Assembly (NCBI GenBank): GCA_025201845.1
Contig: MU603958.1
Coordinates: 62,001-126,000, forward strand
Length of the DNA stretch: 64,000 nt
Direction: 5' to 3'
From: Martensiomyces pterosporus
Lineage: Eukaryota; Kickxellomycota; Kickxellomycetes; Kickxellales; Kickxellaceae
A program made the position numbers and the translations under genes. Under the pieces are notes generated by a model that saw only the letters and a list, made by a program, of their open reading frames with translations, had not been told where the DNA came from and ran no database searches. Shown here piece by piece: positions 26,646 through 36,773 of the stretch. Each line of letters opens with the position of its first letter. The stretch's first letter is position 1.

Positions 26646-28304
26646 CTACTTGATCCACTCGAGCACAAAGCTGTCAGGCGCCTCCCTTGTCTTGCGGTCC
26701 AGGACCCACGCGACCTTCTGGCTGACGCCGATCTTTCCGCCAGCCTCGCGCTCAAAGAACTGCAGCACCTCCTTCCTGGTCAGCCCAAAGGTGCCGGCCT
26801 GCGGGTTCTCGCCGCGCACCAGGGCGCCGATCTCCGCCTCCGTGGGGAGACCAAACCTGTGCGGGTAGTCCTTGAATGCAGCGTCCTTGTTGATAAAGTC
26901 AACGGCGTACTTTGTGTCCCGTTCAAAGTACTCGGCATGCAGCTCGCGCATGTTGACCTCGTCCAGCTTGGCAGGCTGCCACTTGGGGTCGTTGCTCTTC
27001 CTCACAAGCAGCGCGCTGATGCCCTCGTGCATGTCATGGGAGTTCAGGCGGCTGCTGGCCAGGCGGAGCTCCAGGTTGAACGCCATCTGGATATCCAGGC
27101 GACGCCCGTTGCGCAGCTGCTCCAGGGCGAGCTTGAGCGACGACGGCGACATCTGCTCGAGCGTCGCCAGCGTGGTCTGCGCCCACTCCTTGTGCTCCTG
27201 CTCCTGCTTCAGCGCCTCGACGATCAGCTCGACGTTGTTGAACCTAAAGCACCTGTCAATGGCGTCGCGAACGCCCGCAAGCGAGTACGCAATGCCCTTC
27301 GCCGCGTCCTCCGGCTGGTCGACAAACTCCTCAATGGCCTGGTTAACCACCTCGTAATCCGATGTCGCCAGCTCCTGCAGCCTCTGCTCCAGGAGGGGCA
27401 GTCTCTCCGAGGGCACGTAGTGGGTGGCAATCCCCGCGTAGACCAAGTCCCTTCCCTTCAGCCTGTGTCCCGTGAGCCCCAGGAACGTTCCCGTCTCGCC
27501 ATCCAGCCTCGGCAAGAAGAAGGTTGCGCCCACGTCGGGGAAGAACCCGATCTTGGTTTCAGGCATCGCAAACACCGTCGACTCTGTGGCGACCCTAAAC
27601 GGCGCATGCACCGACAAGCCCACGCCACCGCCCATGGTGTATCCGTTGATCAGGGCCACAATGGGCTTCTCATACGACGCGATAAGGTGGTTGACCTGGT
27701 ACTCGTCCTGGAAGAACCTCATGGCCTGGTCAACGCCGCCCTGCTTGGCCGTCTGCGACACGCGCACGACGTCGCCGCCAGCGCAGAAGGCCCTCTCGCT
27801 GTTGGACCGCAGAACCACCACGTCGCAGAGATCCGACTTGCGCCATTCCAGCAGGTGCCGCTTGATTGTTTGCACCATAGGGTGGGTCAGCGAGTTCAGA
27901 GCCTTTGGCCGGTTCAAGACAATCGAGCGTCCAGTCAGGTTGCTCAGCGCAAGAACCTCCTTGTCGCCCTCAGAGGTTGCCTGGGTCGCGAGCTAAAAAA
28001 ACAAATGGGTCACCGCGCGAGCCCGCGCATTTTGGGTGGTTTAGAAACAGCGCACCTGACAAATTTGCCTGCTTTACTTCAGAGAGTCGCAATTCAGCTC
28101 CTTTTCGCAATGGAGCGCACATCACTGTGGACTTACTGTGCGGCGCAGGCCGTCCAGGCGCGCAAACGCAGATTCCGTCGTCTTGTTTGTAGCTGAGCCC
28201 ATGCCGAATCTTGCGTGCTGCTGCCCTTGAGACAGCGCAAGCGACCGAGTAGCTAATAAGCGAGCAGACGCAGAAGTGGAGGAGTTGACTTGGGACGCAA
28301 ACAT
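26646..28304 (-). CDS. EHD3: Mitochondrial 3-hydroxyisobutyryl-CoA hydrolase (two exons)
   Basis: I model two exons: 28137-28304 (ATG at 28302-28304) and 26646-27992, joined in phase 0 across a 144-nt GT-AG intron (donor ACA|GTAAGT, acceptor TTTTTTAG|CTC). The product has about 504 residues. Exon 1 encodes a Ser/Arg-rich presequence (MFASQVNSSTSASARLLATR), so mitochondrial import is expected. Exon 2 holds the crotonase fold: oxyanion-hole segment ERAFCAGGDVV, glycine-rich GYTMGGGVGLS, and the catalytic Glu region ETKIGFFPDVGATFFLPRL, which is diagnostic of HIBCH rather than enoyl-CoA hydratase. The enzyme hydrolyses 3-hydroxyisobutyryl-CoA in valine degradation; yeast Ehd3 is the counterpart. 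Without exon 1 the protein would lack an ATG start. Confidence 0.9.
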
Positions 28305-28679
28305 ACTTTGCAATAATAGAGGAAATAGCAACAAGCCACACGTAGGCAAAGCAGCAAAGAGAAGCGAGTGAGCGGGTGGGGAAGGCAGCGCACAAAGGCA
28401 GATAAGAGCCTCGGCGTGTGAGAAAAAAGAAAAAGCCGCCTCGCACACAGGGACAGGCTGCCCCCGGTGATCCGCGGATCAGGGGGGACTGCCAGTGTGC
28501 TATGGACACAAGTGCATGGATCGCATGCCTGCGCAGTGTAGCGTGGGAGAAGTGCTGCAGTTTACATACGGATGGTGCAGTGCTGAGGCATGCAGACAAA
28601 ACGCAGCTTGACTGATAAGCGATAAGACCATGTTGGTTGCTACTATGTGACAGAAAGTAAGCTGCGGGATTGGAAAATG
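28305..28679. other. Intergenic region, no gene seen
   Basis: These 375 bp include the HIBCH promoter and the 3' flank of the UNC93-like gene. Nothing further is recognisable. Confidence 0.45.
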
Positions 28680-30080
28680 TCAAACGATCTCGTCCTTGGC
28701 CGTCGAGCTCCTATCCACCAGAGCCACCCCGCTGGTCTGCTGCTGCAGACAGTGGCTTTCTTCGACATGCGCGACATGCGCCGCCTCGTTGCCAAAGTTC
28801 GCCAGCGACCAATTGTTTGTGTCGGCAATCTGGCAAACCACATAATACAGGAATGCCAGCGAGATCACGAGCAGTCCAATCCCCACATACAGCGGGGTGT
28901 TTGACGGGATGCTGAACAGCGAGTGCTTGCTGCTCTGCAGCGACACCAGCAGGCCCACTGCCTGGACCGCAAAGAAGGTGCCGGAAAACCTCGCCGTAGC
29001 TCCGATGTCGTTCGACAGCGAGCCAATGATCCAGCCGGTAAACAGGAACACGCACGAAATGGCCATTCCGACAAACAGGCAGCACGAGTAGAACAGACCC
29101 GTATACCTGTTCAGCAGATACGCGTTGATTGGCGCGCCCTGCTGGGGATCATACCGCATCAGCTGGTTCATATCGACGTGTCTGGTGCTCAGCACTACCA
29201 AATGAACCACGGCAACAACCGTCAGCAGCGAGGCAATGGCAAACCCGTACTGCCCACGCCTCCGTCTCAGGGGCGACCCGACGTCGAGCACAAACCCAAG
29301 CACCAGCACCAGCAGCGACCCCAGATTGTACACGATGACCGAGAGCTTGTTTGGGAACTGCACATCCAGGGTGCTGAACACGAAGGGGTACGAGAACATG
29401 TACGGCACCAGCAGCAGTATCCATTTGCTCCTAAACATGCTCACAGTCATCCTTGCTTCGAATGCCACCGACGACTGCCGCGCCAGCAGATAAACGCCGT
29501 TGTCCCGCACCACCTTGCCTATGGGCGCAATCAATGGGATAAGCAGAATGGCCACGCACGTAAAGGTCAGCTGCACGCAGGCGGCGTTATAGTTCCTCTG
29601 TCTGTGGTTCGTGTCCTTCCCCAGCTTCAGCACCTGGCCCAGCGTAAGACAGAGGTCCACAAGAAACAGGAGCAGAGCAAGAACCCTTGCCTTCCGCTGC
29701 TCCCTCGGGTATGTCAGCGTCATTGTGAGCACGCAGACGGTCGCCGCGGTACGACCCATGTCGTAAAGAATCTGGCCGGCAAGATAGTAGTTGTAGTCGC
29801 CGTACTTGTGCGCCACCAGGATGGACGACGAGTAGATGATTGTCGTGATGTTGCCAAAAAGCAGCAGAATGCGGGGGCCCAGTATGTTGGTCCCAAGAAT
29901 CCCGAGCAACGCCGACATGCACACAGCTATCTGCTCCTTCCATGTGCCCGAGTACTCTTTGACGTTTTTGTATGAAAGTAAGGAGGTCGAGCAAGGGTTG
30001 AGCAGCTCGGGGATGCACGTTAGCAGCACGGTGTACACATATAATATCGTGAGCTGGCCCTGAGGGCTGTGGTACCTCAT
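28680..30080 (-). CDS. UNC93-like major facilitator superfamily protein
   Basis: The protein has 466 residues starting MRYHSPQGQLTILYVYTVLL at the ATG at 30078-30080. About 11-12 hydrophobic helices are visible, with a basic loop between the halves (SPLRRRRGQYG). The pattern fits the UNC93-like (DUF895) branch of the MFS: DMGRTAATVCVLTMTLTYP, VVRDNGVYLLARQSS, and ADTNNWSLANFG near the C-terminus. A paralogue with the same landmarks is on the other strand at 50620-52011. UNC93 proteins act in transport or as membrane-trafficking partners, and fungal members are largely uncharacterised, so no substrate can be named. Confidence 0.8.
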   Translation of the reverse strand: MRYHSPQGQLTILYVYTVLLTCIPELLNPCSTSLLSYKNVKEYSGTWKEQIAVCMSALLGILGTNILGPRILLLFGNITTIIYSSSILVAHKYGDYNYYLAGQILYDMGRTAATVCVLTMTLTYPREQRKARVLALLLFLVDLCLTLGQVLKLGKDTNHRQRNYNAACVQLTFTCVAILLIPLIAPIGKVVRDNGVYLLARQSSVAFEARMTVSMFRSKWILLLVPYMFSYPFVFSTLDVQFPNKLSVIVYNLGSLLVLVLGFVLDVGSPLRRRRGQYGFAIASLLTVVAVVHLVVLSTRHVDMNQLMRYDPQQGAPINAYLLNRYTGLFYSCCLFVGMAISCVFLFTGWIIGSLSNDIGATARFSGTFFAVQAVGLLVSLQSSKHSLFSIPSNTPLYVGIGLLVISLAFLYYVVCQIADTNNWSLANFGNEAAHVAHVEESHCLQQQTSGVALVDRSSTAKDEIV

Positions 30081-30639
30081 CGTGGGCGCAAGGCAAATAT
30101 ATATTTTGGTAGATCCTGTATGGAAATAGGGAGGTAGATACGAGATAGAGATGTGTAATTAGGGCTATTGCATCGCCTAGCGTACGCCAAGAATAAATAT
30201 AAAATGCAAAGTGTAGAATATAATAGCAGAAAGGAAGCAGCGAGAGCTTGGCGGCAAAAAAAGCAGGGGGCAGCGGCGGAGCTAAAAGCTGGATTTAGGC
30301 CGCGGAGCCCACGGCGGGAGACTCCAGCACTCCTACCTCCCCCGTATCACATTTGGCTCCTTGCTTCTCTCTGTCCTCTCTCTGCTTCCGGAACAATAGC
30401 AACGACAGACGCATCACACAGCCACAATCTGCACTCAAACAATCGAGAGGGCCAGAAACACATGGGATTGCAATATCACGCCTCCCTCGCCATTCTGCGA
30501 AGGCGCTACAAGCGACTACAACTCCGCTATTGCACAGCGCATTGCTTGGAATGGGCGGTCAAGATTTTTCAGACATCAAGGACTGCAAAAATAGCAGGCA
30601 ATAAAACGCGCCTACGCAGGGAAGGCGCAGCGCCAATGT
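30081..30639. other. Intergenic region, no gene seen
   Basis: These 559 bp lie upstream of the UNC93-like gene. AT-rich TATATATT (about 30094-30103) and TATATTTAT (about 30190-30200) on the minus strand are possible TATA elements. The rest has no recognisable gene. Confidence 0.45.
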
Positions 30640-33600
30640 CTAGATGCTCATATCAACAAGCCTCTCGAGCTCCGTCACTCGCAAGCTCAGCTCCTCGTTC
30701 CGCTGATTTGCCAGCTTGAGCTGATGCTTCAGCAGGCTGACCTCCCTCCTCAAATGCGCAGACTCCAGAGACGGGACATCAATGAGGTCAAAGTTCAGAA
30801 TTTCCTTCGCTGATGGCCGTCTTTCGGGGTCTGCCGCCATAAGCCACAGAATGAACGCTGCCTCCTTGGGCCACATGTGGACAAACGAGGGCGGGAACAC
30901 GCCGCGTCTCAGGTCCTTGATCACCACAATCCGCTCCATGGCCGTCGCAAACGGGTAGTAGAGCTCAAAGAATATGATGCCCAGCGAGTAGATGTCTGCC
31001 TTCTCATTGTAATCCGAGGCGCGGTCCTCGAGCTGCTCGGGCGCTGCATACGTGATTGTGCCCACATTGGACGTGCGGCTTGGGTCGCACCCACTGACGC
31101 AAACGCTGCCACGCCGTGTCTGCCGCCCATCACCAGGCGACCCCTGCCTCGACCCCACAGCGCCGCCATTGTCCTTGCCGCTGACAAATGCATACTCGTC
31201 ACCAGTCGTGCGGATCCCCAGTGTGGACTTTGTAGCCAGGCCGAAATCTCCAATTCGGGGAATAAACGTCACAAGCGGTGGGCTGTACGCATGCGACCCG
31301 TACATCGGCTGAGGCATACGCATCGGCGGCTGATCGCTCTTGTGCATCCTTGCTGCTGCTGTCCTTGGAGTGCGCGGCACGCTGCCCGTGCGCCCCGCCT
31401 GCGCACAGCCACCCGGCACGCCTTCACGAGCTGTGGGCACTGGAGACGAACACAATGGGGTTGACGAGCCGGTGGCAGCGGCACCAGCAGAGTTGGCGCT
31501 CTGGCCAGCCAAAATCGAGCAGAACACCTCGTCCCAGTCAACCCTCCTGCTGCCTGCGCCGCCACCGCCACTGCCGCCGCTGCTGGCTGAAGCTCCGGCA
31601 CCAGCTAAGCCGTTCGGCTCGCTCCTTTCCCTCAGGTTGCCGCCATCTATAGCGTCCCAGGCATCCGAGTGCACATCGCCCATGCCGCCATTGACAAGCG
31701 CAAGGGCAGGCAGGGACACTGCACGACTAGCCGCCGGATCCACCCCAGGGCGACCAAGGCCACTGCCGCCTCTGCTGAGCGGGTTGCCGCAGCTGTCCGA
31801 GTGCACAATGTCCAAAAACACATTGGCCCCCTTGAGGTCCCGGTGGATCACGCCGCGGTCATGGAAGTACTTGACGCCCTCGACGATCGACCGGAACAGC
31901 CTGATGTTCAGAATCGGATCAATCAGCGTGTCGTGGTCAGGAATGCCGATCCACGTGCTGGACATGGTCAGGCGCGGCGGCTTCTCTGCCGATGGTGGTC
32001 CAGGACCACGCCCATCGCTGCTGCTACATGTGCTCGCTGTCTGCGCATGTCGCTCAGCGATGCGCCTGTTGCGCTGCGACAAGTACTCCTGCAGAGTGGT
32101 CTGGCACAGCTGCATCTGCACAAACAGCGTGGTCTCCGCAACCAAAGACTGGCCAAAGTCAAGCCCCGGCATGCTGTGGCCCGGCAGCGACCGCGGCTGC
32201 CCCGAAAGCGAGTCCAGCACTGCCAACGACCCCCGCCGCGCATTACCCTCGTCTGCGGCTGCCACATACGAGAACTGGTTGCGCAGACTGTGTCGCGATC
32301 CTCTTCTGCGGTGCTTTTGGTGGCTGCGCTGCGCTGATCTGACAATAGGGATGGGCCCAACCTGCGGCACTGACCTATCGGTGCCAACCGACACGTCTCC
32401 GCTAAACTCCTTAGTGCTGGAGTCGCCGTCCTTTGCAAGCGTCGGGCAAGATTGTATTCCTGCAATGGCGCCCAGGTCACGGCGCCTGGGCAACTGCAGA
32501 TCAGCATACGAATTGTCACTGCCGCTGCTGCTCTCGTTGTTGCTGGTACTGCTGATATCGCGCCTGCCTGGGCCAAGGCCACTGAGCCATTTGGGGGTTG
32601 GCCGCCTAGGAGCAACAGGCTCCTCTTCTTCGTCAATGATGGGGAAGATCAGATGGTCCTCCGCCTGGCCACCCTCCCCATCCGCCACGAACACGATGCC
32701 GTCGTCATCGTTGTCAGCAAACACAACGCCGTCGTCGCTGTCGTCGCGGCCATCGCTGTTGCCAGCCGATTCAAACACAATCTCATCTGCCTCGTCTTGC
32801 CACCCACCGGCGCCGTTGGCATGGCCGACGCTGACTTCCAGCATCACAGCCTCCTCTCCTCTATCGAACGACTCTTCGGGGAACGCCGATCCATCGCTCG
32901 CAGCCATAGCAGGGTTGCTGTTGCCAATCAATGCGTCGTTTAAGGCACCGAAGGGGCTCCTGAGCTGCCCGATTCTAGAAACACTGGTGGACGAAAGCGA
33001 AGATGATGGAGAGGAGGACGAGCTTGATTGAAGCGAGCGCTGGTTTTCCGACGACTCCAGCTCTGCGTTCTGCACAGCAATTTCCATACCTCCTGCCTGC
33101 CCCGCACCACGATAACCGTGGCGCTGCTGCTGCTGCTGCTGCTGCTGACCAAGCACCTGAATCCCATACAGAGCAAACAAGGGCGAGGTTGAGTGTGCAA
33201 GCCGGTGGTCCAGCAAATTAGAATCATGCTTTTGATACGACGACGGCTTTCTCCGCAGCTTGGTGACCTCGATCCAGCTGCTATAATAGCGGACGATGTT
33301 CGGGTGGTCCAGATTGGCCAGGGTCTTGATCTCCCTTAGTGTCTTGTCTGCTGTTATTTCGCCCTTGATCTTGATCTGCTTCACCGCGTACCGGCGGCCG
33401 TCCAGCTTATTTCGCACCTCAAACACCTTGCCAAAGCCGCCTCTCCCCAGACACCGGAGCTGGATAAAGTCGTCGTGGTACCGCGATCTCTGCATGTCCA
33501 TGACCATGGACTCGAAGGTGGTGGCCGAGGACGCCGACACCCTGCTGGACCGACGGAGCCGCATAGCCTCGTAGAACGTGCTGGTAGCGGTGCTTGTGCT

Positions 33601-34737
33601 CCGCGCCCTGCTCTGGGGCCTGTGGAGTCGGCCGCTATCACGCATTGACGATTCATCAGAGCCAGCACGCGGACCGCCTCCGCTTGCGCTAAACCGCGGT
33701 GTGCTAGTGTTGGCAGTGGCAGTGCTGGGTGTCCTGGCATTAGACAAAACCGTGCTGATATGCTTGGACTCGCAGCTGCCGCTATCGCAGTCGCTTTCGC
33801 TGGTGCGATCGCTGCTGCTGCTGCCGCTAGTAGAGTGTGCATCGCTGCCGTCGCCATTAGTGCCACGACTCCCGTCCCAGCTCCACTCGCCAGTCTCCGA
33901 GTAATCAAAGCCCATCGAATCGTCGTTCTCTGCAATTCCTGTCGTAAGCGACATGATCCCCGATTCGATATCGTGCTGCTCGTACGACCCCAGCGACTCC
34001 TGGGCCCTGACAACCAGCTGCCTAAATGCCTCCGAATACGTGGCGCGAATCCCCGCCACCTCATCCACATACTCCTTTCCAATGATGCCCATCGAAAACA
34101 GTGTGCGGCAAATAGCAAAGAACAGGCGGCGGTTGCGCAGCGGGTCGTCGTCATACGCACGGCAGTAGTTTTCCAGCAACGAGACAAAGAGCAAGCGGCT
34201 CTGGTGCTCGCGGCCCATGACCCCCGGCACTCCTGGCGGCAGATTCATGGCGTTTGCCGCCATCATTGTGCCCCAGTCCACCACCGCCTGTCTGCTCTGC
34301 GCCGACGACTGCGCTTGCAGGACAAGCTGGCGCGACTCGCCCAGGTCATCCAAACGCGCAAAGCCCGAAGGCAGTTGGCTTGCTGTGCTGGCGTGGTTCG
34401 ATCTGCGTGGCAATCCCCTTATTGAGTGAACCTGGGCACTGTGCTTCCTGGCAGGCGAGTGCGATGGTGACGCAGTGGCCCAGAACCGGCGTTCGCCGTT
34501 ACTGTCGCTCCCATCCTCGTCCTCGTCCTCGTCCTCGCCTTCATTGTAGCGCCCATCGTTCGCGCTACTGCCGTGTTCCCCGTCATCAGTAAACTCGCCA
34601 TGGCGGCCAGTGCCTCTGTTGGATTTATGCTCGGACGAGCCTGCAAGCACCATAGACGGGTGCGTTTTCGCGGGGCCTCCGCGCTTACTAGCGTGCTCAT
34701 GTCGTGGTGAATGGTGGCGGTTGCTCCGGTCGGCCAT
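30640..34737 (-). CDS. HRI-like eIF2-alpha kinase
   Basis: The protein has 1365 residues from the ATG at 34735-34737. A low-complexity Ser/Asp-rich N-terminus surrounds a helical segment (LLFVSLLENYCRAYDDDPLR, then FFAICRTLFSMGIIG) typical of HRI. The kinase domain starts near 422 with GRGGFGKVFEV and the catalytic Lys in YAVKQI, followed by LREIKTLANLDHPNIVRYYS. A very long low-complexity insert (about 500-850) separates the lobes, a hallmark of eIF2-alpha kinases. The C-lobe has HRDLKGANVFLD near 964, DFGLATKS near 1163 and YAAPEQLEDR near 1233. A C-terminal leucine-rich coiled coil (LRREVSLLKHQLKLANQRNE) matches the HRI dimerisation tail. Such kinases phosphorylate eIF2-alpha in haem, oxidative or other stress (fission yeast Hri1/Hri2). 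Two further inserts lie between HRD and DFG and after DFG. The TATA box is at 34891-34899. Confidence 0.88.
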   Translation of the reverse strand: MADRSNRHHSPRHEHASKRGGPAKTHPSMVLAGSSEHKSNRGTGRHGEFTDDGEHGSSANDGRYNEGEDEDEDEDGSDSNGERRFWATASPSHSPARKHSAQVHSIRGLPRRSNHASTASQLPSGFARLDDLGESRQLVLQAQSSAQSRQAVVDWGTMMAANAMNLPPGVPGVMGREHQSRLLFVSLLENYCRAYDDDPLRNRRLFFAICRTLFSMGIIGKEYVDEVAGIRATYSEAFRQLVVRAQESLGSYEQHDIESGIMSLTTGIAENDDSMGFDYSETGEWSWDGSRGTNGDGSDAHSTSGSSSSDRTSESDCDSGSCESKHISTVLSNARTPSTATANTSTPRFSASGGGPRAGSDESSMRDSGRLHRPQSRARSTSTATSTFYEAMRLRRSSRVSASSATTFESMVMDMQRSRYHDDFIQLRCLGRGGFGKVFEVRNKLDGRRYAVKQIKIKGEITADKTLREIKTLANLDHPNIVRYYSSWIEVTKLRRKPSSYQKHDSNLLDHRLAHSTSPLFALYGIQVLGQQQQQQQQRHGYRGAGQAGGMEIAVQNAELESSENQRSLQSSSSSSPSSSLSSTSVSRIGQLRSPFGALNDALIGNSNPAMAASDGSAFPEESFDRGEEAVMLEVSVGHANGAGGWQDEADEIVFESAGNSDGRDDSDDGVVFADNDDDGIVFVADGEGGQAEDHLIFPIIDEEEEPVAPRRPTPKWLSGLGPGRRDISSTSNNESSSGSDNSYADLQLPRRRDLGAIAGIQSCPTLAKDGDSSTKEFSGDVSVGTDRSVPQVGPIPIVRSAQRSHQKHRRRGSRHSLRNQFSYVAAADEGNARRGSLAVLDSLSGQPRSLPGHSMPGLDFGQSLVAETTLFVQMQLCQTTLQEYLSQRNRRIAERHAQTASTCSSSDGRGPGPPSAEKPPRLTMSSTWIGIPDHDTLIDPILNIRLFRSIVEGVKYFHDRGVIHRDLKGANVFLDIVHSDSCGNPLSRGGSGLGRPGVDPAASRAVSLPALALVNGGMGDVHSDAWDAIDGGNLRERSEPNGLAGAGASASSGGSGGGGAGSRRVDWDEVFCSILAGQSANSAGAAATGSSTPLCSSPVPTAREGVPGGCAQAGRTGSVPRTPRTAAARMHKSDQPPMRMPQPMYGSHAYSPPLVTFIPRIGDFGLATKSTLGIRTTGDEYAFVSGKDNGGAVGSRQGSPGDGRQTRRGSVCVSGCDPSRTSNVGTITYAAPEQLEDRASDYNEKADIYSLGIIFFELYYPFATAMERIVVIKDLRRGVFPPSFVHMWPKEAAFILWLMAADPERRPSAKEILNFDLIDVPSLESAHLRREVSLLKHQLKLANQRNEELSLRVTELERLVDMSI

Positions 34738-35498
34738 AGGGCAGCCCAGCTAAACAAAAGTATAAGCGAGCGTAGAGCAGACAGGGGCGGTGGTTTAGGA
34801 TGTAGCGTGGATCTGTACGTAAAAGCAGGATGCAGATACGAGGCGCAGTGGGGGACGAAGCAGAAAAGAAAAGGGGCATTTCAGAAGCGCCTATTTATAC
34901 TCTGGTGCGTGGTGCCCAATCGCAGGTGGCTGCGTAGCAGGCAAGGACCATGGAACGGTCAAGAATACTGTGGCGGCGTGTTTACCTTGGTGCTCTAATA
35001 CACAGACGTGCTGTCCTTCTCGTGAGCGTCAGTAGTGTGTCACTGTCCAGCGGGGTCCAACTGCTCTGCGTTCTGACTCACGACCGTCAGTTTTCCGCTT
35101 TTTTTGGTGCAGGGTGCGTGTGGTGGCCGTAGCAGCAAAAGGGTGGTTGATCACGTCTTGATGGATGTGTGCAGAATAATACAGAATATGGACAAGTGCT
35201 GGAAGCAAGCGTGAATGGCGTTAAATTGCAGTTTTGGAATGGAACAGCAAGGAAGAGAAAAGAAGTGGAAGCGCGGTTGAGCAATAAAAAGCTATGCTGT
35301 AGCAAATTCTCCACGTCAGCCTATTCGATGTCTTCTGGCGAGCCTAATCCCTTGATTGGCCGAGAGAGCGGTGTTCGGCGGTGCGCGGGCAAGGCTTGCA
35401 GAGAATGGATCCTGGTGATGGCTCGTAAACGTCGTCACTCGTATGCCACACGCCTTTGGCAGCAGGCGCTAGGAAGGAGGAAACGCTGGCGGATCCTC
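34738..35498. other. Intergenic region between kinase and trypsin genes
   Basis: These 761 bp hold the kinase promoter at 34891-34899 and the 3' flank of the first trypsin gene. No gene or RNA is recognised. Confidence 0.45.
34891..34899 (-). promoter_or_regulatory. TATA box of the HRI-like kinase gene
   Basis: TATAAATAG on the minus strand lies about 155 bp before the ATG at 34737. Confidence 0.6.
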
Positions 35499-36356
35499 CT
35501 ATTGATGAGCGCTGGCCCGGATGCCTGTGGCGGCGGTGATGAAGCCCATGTAGTAGTTTACGTGCGTGTAAATAGAAAACCCATCGTTCAGCGCACAGGT
35601 GGGGTCCCCCTGGAGGCTGGCGCCGTAGCTGGTCATTCCAGCCAGGTACCGCCGTCCGCGGACTGTGATAACCACGCCGGTGCCCGAGTCCCCCTGGCAC
35701 GTGTCGTCGCCAGGCAGGAGCTTGTTTTCCGTGCAGATCTGCGGTCCGTCGCTTGACACAAACGACGGTACGAACTGCCGGCAATCGGCCTGCGATCCAA
35801 CAACAATGTCGGCCCGTTTGAGCACATCCGACACGCTGTTCACATGTGGGTTTGTGCCTGTTTGCCCCCATCCCAGCGCAGTCAGCCTGGTCCCCTCGGG
35901 AATGCTGCCGCCGTATATCTGAATGCCGTCGATGTTGGACCGTCCCAGGGACACGGGCGCGATGATGATGAGGGCAATGTCGTTCATGATGTCGTTGGGG
36001 TCGAACTGGGGGTGGATGTGCACGGCTTGCGCGCGCACCCTGGTCTGCCGCCGACGGCTGTTGCTGCCCATCCCAACGTAGACGTTTTCTGCGTCGATTG
36101 GCGTCAGCATGTCAAAGTCGTACACGCAGTGGGCGGCTGTGACGACTACGCGATCGCCAATGATTGTCCCGCCGCACAGCCCCTTGCTGTCGGGGAATAT
36201 GATCAGCAGTGAGACGATATATGGATACTCGCCCTCTGCCGACGCAGTGCCACCGATGATCCGGTCGTTACTGGTGAATGACGTGTTGGCTTTTGGCAGG
36301 GCGAGCGCATGCGCCACAAGGGCAAAGGAGAGGACGCGGGCAAACGGAGATAGCAT
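35499..36356 (-). CDS. Secreted trypsin-like serine protease (copy 1)
   Basis: The 285-residue protein starts at the ATG at 36354-36356 with a signal peptide (MLSPFARVLSFALVAHALAL) and a short propeptide ending DR before IIGG, the trypsin activation site. The catalytic triad is His76 (VVTAAHC), Asp126 (NDIALI) and Ser224 (CQGDSGTG). Asp218, six residues before the Ser, is the S1-pocket Asp, predicting cleavage after Arg/Lys. The usual GDSGGP is GDSGTG here. Cys pairs fit the chymotrypsin fold. It is a family S1A extracellular protease. The neighbouring gene at 36774-37667 is a tandem paralogue in the same orientation with the same unusual GDSGTG. A TATAAAT box at 36477-36483 fits as promoter. 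Confidence 0.92.
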   Translation of the reverse strand: MLSPFARVLSFALVAHALALPKANTSFTSNDRIIGGTASAEGEYPYIVSLLIIFPDSKGLCGGTIIGDRVVVTAAHCVYDFDMLTPIDAENVYVGMGSNSRRRQTRVRAQAVHIHPQFDPNDIMNDIALIIIAPVSLGRSNIDGIQIYGGSIPEGTRLTALGWGQTGTNPHVNSVSDVLKRADIVVGSQADCRQFVPSFVSSDGPQICTENKLLPGDDTCQGDSGTGVVITVRGRRYLAGMTSYGASLQGDPTCALNDGFSIYTHVNYYMGFITAATGIRASAHQ

Positions 36357-36773
36357 ATTCACTGGGGCGGGCCTTGGGCGGAGAGGTGCTTGGTTGGTCT
36401 GCTATTTCTGTGCGTTCGGGAGGTGAGGAGTTGCAGATCTTTTAGGCTCCCTGCTGAATGCGAGCATGGCGAGCACATTTATAGCGAAACCATGCGCCGC
36501 CTGGCTGTGCATTCCAAGGTCCTAGAGAATGCCTGCCTGTTTGCAAGGTAGGGACAAAATGCGCTTAGCGGCACTGCAAAACAGCATGCTGCTGCTGCCG
36601 GCTGCATGATCTGCGGTGAAACGCTTGCCATTCCGCCCTTGCAGCCTAGAGTCTGGCCCCTGATCAAGTAACCGAGACATAGCAGTGCTGCATCTGGCTG
36701 CCACATGACACTACATGAACGATGGATGCACTGCGCGCTATGTGGCCCCCAATCTAGCATCGATTTATTTATT
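36357..36773 (-). promoter_or_regulatory. Promoter region of trypsin copy 1
   Basis: These 417 bp hold TATAAAT on the minus strand at 36477-36483, about 120 bp before the ATG at 36356. No other gene is seen. Confidence 0.5.

Noticed and set aside
26559..28196. 545-codon + strand open frame
   Set aside because: It is antisense to HIBCH, whose crotonase motifs are unmistakable. The + frame has no domain, and GC-rich third positions easily create such shadows.
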